From the NCBI GenBank assembly GCA_964580995.1, contig CAZOMV010000009.1, positions 20,566 through 84,565 of the forward strand: a stretch of DNA of 64,000 bases. The letters run 5' to 3'. The notes under the pieces are model-generated. The model saw only the letters and a list, made by a program, of their open reading frames with translations. It was not told the origin of the DNA and did no database searches. The DNA comes from JAKJEP01 sp964580995. GTDB taxonomy: Bacteria > Planctomycetota > Phycisphaerae > Sedimentisphaerales > SM23-30. A program made the translations under genes and the position numbers. Shown here one piece after another: positions 37,060 to 44,064 of the stretch. The first letter of the stretch is position 1. The number at the start of each line of letters is the position of its first letter.

Positions 37060-38502
37060 ATGAATAAGATCGGAATATGGATTTTTATTTGGGTATTGAG
37101 TGCAGGTTCCTGTGTTTGGGGAGGGCACTTGTTGGTTGATTTGAACGGAATTGGAGGTGGCGATATCAGCGAACCGAATATCATCACCTACCAGGGGACG
37201 GCTCTGCTGGACCGGAGCCTGCCGGCGACAACCTGGTGGAACGGTTTGCAGATTACCACTGCCAATACCATCGATTCGTACTTTCATGGTCCCGACGATC
37301 CGAATTTCTTATATTATGCGGACGGAACCAAAGCGACAGGAATCACGATTACCTTGTCTGACTGGCAATGGCAGGATCGTACGCTGGGCGGCGGGGAGAC
37401 CTTTAATGCTTTACTGAAGGATTATATCGGATCAGACCATACCTCCTATATAACCGTCGGCGGCTTGACGCCCGGCCAGGCTTATGATGTGGTGGGTTAC
37501 AGCAGCAACGGACCAGACGGGCTGGGAGCCTACTGGGCCGCCAACGGAGTAGGACCGGTGGATCTTACTCTCGGTGTTGCCAATGTGGGTGTGATACGCG
37601 GAGTGGTCGCTGATGGAGAAGGCAAAATTGTCATAAGCTGTGACCATGATCCCCTTACGGCGGCACCTCTAACAATTGTGAACGGATTTGAAATCAAAGA
37701 AGCCGCAATAATGCCGGCCAATACTTCCTATCTGACGGAAATCGGACTCACCCGAGCCAATGCCGACGGCAGCATGGATGTACGGGAACGGTATAATACC
37801 TTCTGGTACGATGCGGCGTGGTCGGTAGTAGTTTATGAAGGGGCGTTTGATCCGAACGGAATTGATCCCAACGAAATGTGCGTGAATTATCCGGTGGATT
37901 ACTCGGTCAACATTCCGCTGTCGGTAGGTGACGAGAAGACCTTCCATTTCTATTTCAGCCGGGCCAATCCGGACGGCTATATCGAGGCACCATTTTGGGG
38001 CATGAATTTCTTCTTTAACAATCAGCAGTATCTCAGTCAGGCCAAGGCAGGAATTTCGGTGCTGGCGGATATGGATGAAACCAATGCAAATGACGGCCAT
38101 CCGGCCTTTGTCGCCAACAGCAGCGCCTCCACTATGGGTTATCCCTACGATCCGGCGATTCCGGGAAGCGGCTCCCTGGTCTTTTACGATGCGGCCGCAG
38201 ATACCGCGGTCACCCTGACGGACTTTTTTGTGTACTATCAGGATGTATGGAACGCGGATATGATCCGGCGGGATGACTGGCTGGGAGACGGCCCCCCCAC
38301 TCCCGGTCCGGACGGCTGGATCGACTGCGTGGGTCAGTTCACCTTGAAGGTGGAAGCCTATGTCCCCACTTGTAGCGAAGCCGGCGTTTATGTCCCGCAG
38401 GATCTGAACCACGACTGTTATGTGGACCTGGCGGATCTGGCGATACTGGCAGGACAGTGGCTGCAATGCAATGACCAATGGAATCCCGATTGTGCCTTGT
38501 AA
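37060..38502 (+). CDS. Secreted protein with single EF-hand-type C-terminal tag
   Basis: The ATG at 37060 (480 residues) follows GAGGAG and starts a signal peptide (about 1-21). Two regions follow: a beta-rich N-terminal domain (about 22-210; TLSDWQWQDRTLGGGE, YITVGGLTPGQAYDVVGY), and a second beta-rich module (about 215-445) ending GSLVFYDAAADTAVTLTDF and IDCVGQFTLKVEAY. That second module recurs at the N-terminus of GH36 paralogue 5. The C-terminus is DLNHDCYVDLADLAILAG followed by WLQCN, one Ca-binding-loop-like repeat as in a half-dockerin. No catalytic residues are recognised; carbohydrate binding is possible. Confidence 0.8.
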   Translation: MNKIGIWIFIWVLSAGSCVWGGHLLVDLNGIGGGDISEPNIITYQGTALLDRSLPATTWWNGLQITTANTIDSYFHGPDDPNFLYYADGTKATGITITLSDWQWQDRTLGGGETFNALLKDYIGSDHTSYITVGGLTPGQAYDVVGYSSNGPDGLGAYWAANGVGPVDLTLGVANVGVIRGVVADGEGKIVISCDHDPLTAAPLTIVNGFEIKEAAIMPANTSYLTEIGLTRANADGSMDVRERYNTFWYDAAWSVVVYEGAFDPNGIDPNEMCVNYPVDYSVNIPLSVGDEKTFHFYFSRANPDGYIEAPFWGMNFFFNNQQYLSQAKAGISVLADMDETNANDGHPAFVANSSASTMGYPYDPAIPGSGSLVFYDAAADTAVTLTDFFVYYQDVWNADMIRRDDWLGDGPPTPGPDGWIDCVGQFTLKVEAYVPTCSEAGVYVPQDLNHDCYVDLADLAILAGQWLQCNDQWNPDCAL

Positions 38503-38613
38503 ATGTTTATAATTAATAAGGAATCAGCCTGTCGTACTTGCTTGTACAAATGGGTTGATCGGTAATACCTATGACTTTAGTATTTAACTTTGAATATTGA
38601 AAGGAGAGAAATA

Positions 38614-40539
38614 ATGTACAGGAACAACATAGTTAGGGGAGGAGCAGTTATCCTGATGGTTTTGAGTGTGTGCGGCAGTCTCTGGGCCCAGCCGAATCCG
38701 GCGGATCCGACGCTGCGGCTCTGGTTAAAAGCGGACGATCTGGCGGCAACGTATAGTCCGGGAGAAGCGATTGCCGGCTGGCAGGACGCCAGCTCCTACG
38801 GGGCCTATCTGGCGCCGCGGGAAGGGAAAAATGAGGCACCGAACTATCAGGAGGTGGATATTTTCGGAAATACGATATCAGCCGTGGAATTTATCGCGGA
38901 CGCGGGCCGGGATCGGCTTTTTGAGGTTATTGAGCCGTCCGGGAATCCGAACGAACCGAATCAAGTGACGATGACGGATATCGGTAATGGAGTCTCTCTG
39001 ACGGCGATTGTGGTTTATTATCCGATCACGGCCGGCCCCAGTATGGGAGCCCAGTGTATTTTGGGAAAACGGGGTACAAACAGTTGTACGTACACCTTCC
39101 AGATTGCCGGTCATCTGAGTAATCCCGGCAAATTGACGTATGTCACGTATGGGGGCGATGTAGTCTTTCTCAGTGACAAAGGCGTGAATCCGGTGCGGTG
39201 GCATATATCGGGGATGACCATCGAAGAGGCGGGGGAGACTGATATTCTGCGTTTTTACGATAACGACACCATGGCCCCCGATGCACGAATGGCTCTGACA
39301 GGCGAAAGGAACGTCCTGGGCCGCAATGATTCCTGTGCGGATCCGCTCGGTATCGGCGGCCATATGCAAGCCTGCTGTGGAGAAGGGGAATGCTTCGCCG
39401 GCTATATCGCGGAGGTTATCCTGTATGACCGGGTTTTAGGATCCGCGGAAATGGAATCTATCCAGGCGTATTTGAATGCCAAATACCTCCCCGAAATACC
39501 CGATCCGGCGGCGGTTCTGAATCCGGCGAATCCTGATCTACGCTTGTGGCTGGCAGCGGACGCAATTACGACGACCCGAGCCGGTGTGGACCTTGGAGGC
39601 AGTCCGGTCAACTATGTCGATGCCTGGCCTGACCAAAGTTCATATAATACCTTGATAGCCACCCAAACGACAGGTGAAGTTGCCAACGATCCTGACAATC
39701 ATACCCCCCAGCTGGTAACGGCAACGAATGGGGATATGACATTCCCAGCCGTCAATTTCCGGCAGGCGTATGATCCGATTACCCCGGATTCCGGATTTGG
39801 CGGGCATTATTCCGACCGGCTGTACCAGCAGAGCAACCTCAACAGCCAGACCGGCGGAAACGACCCCCTGAATATCGGAAAAGGTACCAACCTGACGGTC
39901 TTTATGGTGTACATGAATCCAAACGTCAATTCGGCAGTCTTAGGACCCGGTCAGTGTATTTTTGCCAAACGGGGTCCCGGCGGCTGCCCTTACTCGTTTT
40001 ATCATCGCTACCAAATAACGGACAATTCCTTGCTTACTTATGCTGACCCGCTCTGGTACGATGAAGGTATGTCACCCAGCGTAGCCCGGTGGGGTCTGAT
40101 GGAGATGCAGATCACCCAATTTGGTGCGGGTGAAGTTCTCGCCTTTTCCGAATTTAATGACGGCACCCGCTGGGATCTGATAACCAGCCAGCAGATAGCG
40201 AGCCGCAACGGTCCTCTTGCAGATGATACGCCCTTTACGCTGACCTTCATGGCTCAGCTTATAGGTGCCGATGCGAATAATCCGTGGGGCAATGGTGCCT
40301 ACGAGCGTTTTGCCGGCCAGTTCGCTGAGATACTCATCTTTGCCAAAGAACTGTCGCTTGCGGAGAAGGAGTATGTAGAGAATTATCTCTTCGATAAGTA
40401 CATTCCCCTACCCACCTATTGCTCCACGTATCTAGCGACGGATCTGAATAAAGATTGCTATGTCGATCTGCAAGACTTTGCGGAGTTTGCGAAAGTGTGG
40501 CTCTATTGCAATGATCCGCGCAATGAAGCTTGTAACTAA
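38614..40539 (+). CDS. Secreted tandem LamG-like protein with EF-hand-type C-terminal tag
   Basis: The ATG at 38614 (641 residues) has AAAGGAGAG upstream and a signal peptide (about 1-25). Two similar halves of about 290 residues each begin LRLWLKADDLAATYSPGEAI and LRLWLAADAITTTRAGVDL, with W-x-D-x-S-S-Y and a closing F-A-G-x-x-A-E-x-x-x-Y/F motif; this is the LamG/concanavalin-like jelly-roll pattern common in planctomycete surface proteins. The C-terminal tag DLNKDCYVDLQDFAEFAK plus WLYCN matches those of the neighbouring proteins. It probably binds extracellular polysaccharide; that is inference. Confidence 0.8.
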   Translation: MYRNNIVRGGAVILMVLSVCGSLWAQPNPADPTLRLWLKADDLAATYSPGEAIAGWQDASSYGAYLAPREGKNEAPNYQEVDIFGNTISAVEFIADAGRDRLFEVIEPSGNPNEPNQVTMTDIGNGVSLTAIVVYYPITAGPSMGAQCILGKRGTNSCTYTFQIAGHLSNPGKLTYVTYGGDVVFLSDKGVNPVRWHISGMTIEEAGETDILRFYDNDTMAPDARMALTGERNVLGRNDSCADPLGIGGHMQACCGEGECFAGYIAEVILYDRVLGSAEMESIQAYLNAKYLPEIPDPAAVLNPANPDLRLWLAADAITTTRAGVDLGGSPVNYVDAWPDQSSYNTLIATQTTGEVANDPDNHTPQLVTATNGDMTFPAVNFRQAYDPITPDSGFGGHYSDRLYQQSNLNSQTGGNDPLNIGKGTNLTVFMVYMNPNVNSAVLGPGQCIFAKRGPGGCPYSFYHRYQITDNSLLTYADPLWYDEGMSPSVARWGLMEMQITQFGAGEVLAFSEFNDGTRWDLITSQQIASRNGPLADDTPFTLTFMAQLIGADANNPWGNGAYERFAGQFAEILIFAKELSLAEKEYVENYLFDKYIPLPTYCSTYLATDLNKDCYVDLQDFAEFAKVWLYCNDPRNEACN

Positions 40540-40560
40540 TTAAAATGTTATCATGTTATT

Positions 40561-40604
40561 AACCAGCCCGGCCGCACTGGATTTTTGACCGGACCGGGCT
40601 GGTT
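40561..40604 (+). terminator. Strong GC hairpin, possible terminator or processing site
   Basis: Perfect 11-bp arms AACCAGCCCGG and CCGGGCTGGTT enclose a 22-nt loop, 21 bp after the LamG-like stop. The run after it (CCTTTCC) is a weak U-tract, so termination is uncertain. The same arms recur at 42143-42178. Confidence 0.6.
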
Positions 40605-40737
40605 CCTTTCCTTCGAAACGCTGGTTTAGCTGGAAAGGAGGTGATCAAGAACAAAAATCACAGTTGTGTAACGGTTTGGCATCGGTTGGCATTTACCCGG
40701 TGCCGCAGGTAAAAAAGTTTTTTTGAGGAGTAAAACA

Positions 40738-42090
40738 ATGAAAAAGTATTTGGTAATTCTTTTGGTTTGCTGTGCCAGTGTGGCCTATGCAACGGACTAC
40801 AATCCCCTTACCAATTGGGTCAATGCTCCAGGATCGCCTGCGGCATGGTCTTACGGCGGCAGGATTGAAACGGCTTATGGCACAGGAGTCTTCGGAAATT
40901 TAATTTTAGGTACGCATACGTCGGGCGGTGCTTTTTCGGATCAATATGTGGTTCCGAATACCGCTAACACCTGTGTAGTAGGAAAGACCGACCCCTGGCT
41001 AGGCAAGCCTGGACCTCTCTTGAACGCCTGGACTACCTATCAGGCCACCGCCCGTTTAACTCCCGAAGCCGGCGTCTATGATATAACAGGTAATTTTATA
41101 GGCACAGGATATGCCAACCCCTCCGTCCAGCTCACGAACGTTTATATTGTGAAAAATGGCACAGATATCCTTTGGCAAGGCCTGATTAATGACTATGTTA
41201 CTCCTGCGAATTTTGCCTTGACGGTTGTACCCTTACAAGCAGGCGACACCATCGATTTCATCAGTGGTAACGGTGCCCCCCAAGGGGAGTCAAGGACCTG
41301 TTTAACCGCCAATGTGATCGCGGCGGAAGTATTGCTTGCCTGGGCCCCTTCACCCGAAGACGGTGCTAAGGAAGTAGCTGTGAGTACCAATCTGTGCTGG
41401 AATGGCCCTGTGAATGATCCCAACTATCCGGATCCCAACGGGAACTTTTTTTCTTATAATGTGTACTATGGTCCTGCGGATAATCTGAACAACTTGGCAG
41501 GCCCGTTCCTGGTATCGGGTAACGAACCGCATTGTTATACGCCCGCCTCTGCACTGGATCCGGAAACGGAATATGCCTGGCGCGTCGATGTTCTGATTCC
41601 GAATGGCCCTGTTCGCACGGGCGACGTTTGGACCTTCACCACGGAGCCGGCCTATGACCAGGCACAACTGGTCAGTCCCACCCCGTCCGGCGCCACCGAT
41701 GTCGCGTATGCCGCCACCTTGCAATGGCTTAACGATTCGAAAGCCGAATGGACGAATGTATATTTCAGCACCAATGAAACGCTGGTGACCAGCCGCGATC
41801 CTTCCGTACAGGTGTTGTCCAAGGCCGCGGCTACCTCCACCTACGATCCGTTCGGTGTGGATCTGATGAACTACAATACCACCTATTACTGGGTCGTGGA
41901 TGAAGGTGCCGGCAATGCGGTAGTGGCTCCGGGAACGGTCTGGAGCTTTACCACCAAAGCGGTTGAGTGCCTGGCGCCGGTAGCGGACTGGGATGTCAAT
42001 GGGGACTGCACGATCGACCTGGCGGAATTCGCCGGGTTGGCCAGTTTGTGGCTGCAATGCGGCTACGATCATCCGGGAGCCTGCCAGTAA
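40738..42090 (+). CDS. Secreted modular protein: novel N-terminal domain, two Fn3-like domains, EF-hand-type tag
   Basis: The ATG at 40738 (450 residues) follows GAGGAG. A signal peptide (about 1-19) leads to a 175-residue domain (DYNPLTNWVN through SRTCLTANVI) that is clearly paralogous to the mature part of the PEP-CTERM protein at 42336. Next come two Fn3-like beta-sandwiches (about 205-305 and 315-415; AWRVDVLIPNG, YYWVVDEGAG) and the C-terminal tag DVNGDCTIDLAEFAGLAS with WLQCG. So the same N-terminal module is attached here to a different surface-sorting tail. Function unknown; extracellular. Confidence 0.8.
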   Translation: MKKYLVILLVCCASVAYATDYNPLTNWVNAPGSPAAWSYGGRIETAYGTGVFGNLILGTHTSGGAFSDQYVVPNTANTCVVGKTDPWLGKPGPLLNAWTTYQATARLTPEAGVYDITGNFIGTGYANPSVQLTNVYIVKNGTDILWQGLINDYVTPANFALTVVPLQAGDTIDFISGNGAPQGESRTCLTANVIAAEVLLAWAPSPEDGAKEVAVSTNLCWNGPVNDPNYPDPNGNFFSYNVYYGPADNLNNLAGPFLVSGNEPHCYTPASALDPETEYAWRVDVLIPNGPVRTGDVWTFTTEPAYDQAQLVSPTPSGATDVAYAATLQWLNDSKAEWTNVYFSTNETLVTSRDPSVQVLSKAAATSTYDPFGVDLMNYNTTYYWVVDEGAGNAVVAPGTVWSFTTKAVECLAPVADWDVNGDCTIDLAEFAGLASLWLQCGYDHPGACQ

Positions 42091-42142
42091 TTGCAAGCTG
42101 GCGGCGTGATCCGCGTAATCCGGTTTGTGCCTAAGAAAAATC

Positions 42143-42178
42143 AACCAGCCCGGCGGTTTCGAGCAGGCCGGGCTGGTT
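42143..42178 (+). terminator. Second copy of the AACCAGCCCGGC hairpin
   Basis: Arms AACCAGCCCGGC and GCCGGGCTGGTT pair perfectly over 12 bp around a 12-nt loop, 52 bp after the preceding stop. A purine-rich block similar to the one after the first hairpin follows (GAAAGGATGTGATAGAGATC against GAAAGGAGGTGATCAAGAAC), so the hairpin plus leader appears duplicated. Confidence 0.6.
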
Positions 42179-42335
42179 ATACTGAAAAAGAAAGGATGTG
42201 ATAGAGATCAAAAATAGAAAAAAGGATGATTAGAACTTTATGTGTGTTTGATGTTCGTTTTGTTGTTTTTGGTTTAAAGTATGGTTTTTTTAGGTTTTGA
42301 CAAAGCGAAGAGCTTGTCAAACGGAGGAATTGAAA

Positions 42336-42989
42336 ATGAAGAAAATGATTGTTTTGTTAGCTGTTGTTTGCTGTGCCAGTATGGCATATGCAACAAACTA
42401 CAATCCGAATACCGATTGGGTTGTCGCACCCGGCGAGCCGGATGCCTGGACCTACGGCGGCCGGGTGGAAACGGCGCCAGGAGTTTTCGATGCTTTCATC
42501 CCAGGAACGCATGTGCCGGCTATTGCTGGTTTTATTGATGGGTATCTGGTTCCAGGTACCTATGACACCTGTGCGATATTCCAGGTTGATCCTTGGAAAG
42601 GCAATGCTGGACCTGTGTTGAACGCGTGGGTCAATTATCAAGCCACCGCCCGTGTAACTCCGGAAGCTGGTATCTATGATTTAACGGTAAGTTTTATCGG
42701 AACGGGATATGCTGATCCCTCGGTTCAGGACACCAATGTCTATGTGGTTAAAAACGGCAGTGATGTCCTCTGGCAAGGAAAGATTAATGACTATGTCACT
42801 CCTGCCGGCACATCCATCTCCAATTTAGTCTTTGCAGCGGGTGACTATCTTGATTTCATCAGCGGGAACAATGGTCCCGGAGAATCAAGGAGCTGCTTAA
42901 CTGCCAATCTGGTACTGGTTCCCGAACCGGTAACCATGATGCTGCTGGGACTGGGCGGATTGACTTTAATCCGTCGCCGGAGAGCGTAA
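42336..42989 (+). CDS. PEP-CTERM-sorted secreted protein
   Basis: The ATG at 42336 (217 residues) has GGAGGA upstream. After the signal peptide (about 1-20) is the same module found at the start of the protein at 40738 (shared segments include AWTYGGRVETA, NAWVNYQATARVTPEAGIYD, GTGYADPSVQDTNVYVVKNG). The C-terminus VPEPVTMMLLGLGGLTLIRR is a canonical PEP-CTERM signal: PEP motif, hydrophobic helix, Arg cluster. Exosortase enzymes (EpsH/XrtA type) cleave such tails; none is in this window. Confidence 0.92.
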   Translation: MKKMIVLLAVVCCASMAYATNYNPNTDWVVAPGEPDAWTYGGRVETAPGVFDAFIPGTHVPAIAGFIDGYLVPGTYDTCAIFQVDPWKGNAGPVLNAWVNYQATARVTPEAGIYDLTVSFIGTGYADPSVQDTNVYVVKNGSDVLWQGKINDYVTPAGTSISNLVFAAGDYLDFISGNNGPGESRSCLTANLVLVPEPVTMMLLGLGGLTLIRRRRA

Positions 42990-43026
42990 GTTTTTTAATG
43001 CGATTAGTTACGTTTATTTCCTAAAG

Positions 43027-43060
43027 ATACGAGCGGGTACTCATGCCCGCTCGTATTTAT
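43027..43060 (+). terminator. Rho-independent terminator after the PEP-CTERM gene
   Basis: Perfect 11-bp arms ATACGAGCGGG and CCCGCTCGTAT around an 8-nt loop are followed by TTATTTT. It lies 37 bp past the PEP-CTERM stop and 20 bp before the SDR start. Confidence 0.88.
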
Positions 43061-43080
43061 TTTAGAGGGAAACTATCTAT

Positions 43081-43902
43081 ATGGAAACAGGGCTTGTTAA
43101 TCAAATAGCGATTGTCACCGGGGCCGGCCGGGGTATCGGCCAGGCGGTGGCGCTGGAATTGGCCCGGCGCGGGGCGAAAGTCGCGGTGACGGACCGGGAT
43201 GAGATTTCCGCCCAACAAACGATGGAACAGATTCAAAAGCTGGGCGGGCAGGCGATGGCCATCCCCTTTGATCTGGCGGAGGTTGCCAGCATTCGCACTA
43301 TGGTGGAGAAAACCTTTCGCCAATGGCAGCGCATCGACATGCTGGTAAACGCCGCCGGGATCATCCAGGCCAAACCCCTGCTGGAGATCACCGAAGCCGA
43401 CTGGGATCCGATCATCGCTGTAAATCAGAAGGGCCTGGTATTCTGCCTGCAAGCCGTGGCACAGCAAATGATCCGGCAAATCCCGCCGGAGGTCCGGGCC
43501 GCCGGCCGGGCCGAACGCTGTCATGGCAAAATCGTGAACTTTTCCTCCGTTTCCGGCCGCCGCGGACGGCCCTTCCAGGTTCCCTACGCCGCCAGCAAGG
43601 CCGCCGTCATTAACATCACGCAATCCGCCGCCCTGGCTTTGGCTCCGTATCATATCAACGTCAATTGCCTCGCCCCAGGCATGGTCCTGACCCCCATGTG
43701 GGACCAAAACGCTGCGGAAAAAAGCCAAATCTCCGGCCTCAGCCCGCAGGAAGAAATCCGCCAATTCATCGAAAAAATCCCCCTCAAAAGAACCGGCACC
43801 GTCGAAGAAATCGCCAAGGTGGCGGCATTTTTGTGCTCGGAGGATGCCGATTATATTACCGGCCAGACGATCAATGTCGATGGAGGAGTGGAAATGAATT
43901 GA
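43081..43902 (+). CDS. Short-chain dehydrogenase/reductase
   Basis: This 273-residue cytoplasmic enzyme has the classical SDR pattern: TGAGRGIGQAVALELA (NAD(P) binding), LVNAAG, the catalytic Ser in VNFSSVSGRRG, YAASKAA with Tyr and Lys, and the C-terminal ITGQTINVDGGVEMN. An Asp after the second strand (VTDRDE) favours NAD. It resembles FabG/gluconate 5-dehydrogenase-type enzymes. The ribosome site is GAGGG. Lying among glycosidase genes, it may oxidise a liberated sugar or sugar acid (inference). Confidence 0.92.
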   Translation: METGLVNQIAIVTGAGRGIGQAVALELARRGAKVAVTDRDEISAQQTMEQIQKLGGQAMAIPFDLAEVASIRTMVEKTFRQWQRIDMLVNAAGIIQAKPLLEITEADWDPIIAVNQKGLVFCLQAVAQQMIRQIPPEVRAAGRAERCHGKIVNFSSVSGRRGRPFQVPYAASKAAVINITQSAALALAPYHINVNCLAPGMVLTPMWDQNAAEKSQISGLSPQEEIRQFIEKIPLKRTGTVEEIAKVAAFLCSEDADYITGQTINVDGGVEMN

Positions 43903-44064
43903 TGGGATGGGGCAGTCTGGACAGTTTATTATATAGCCCCGGATTCTTAACTGCCCTATAATACCAACAGAAAAGCAATTTATTAAATACCGGAAAAATT
44001 AAAATGGTGTGCGGGCCTGAAGGTCCGCAAGAAAAATATCATCCTTGGCGAAAGGGAATGAGAG

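Noticed and set aside
40676..40692. Sigma-54 promoter from TTGGCATCGGTTGGCAT
   Set aside because: The GG to GC distance is one base short of the -24/-12 rule; it is more simply a direct repeat of TTGGCAT.
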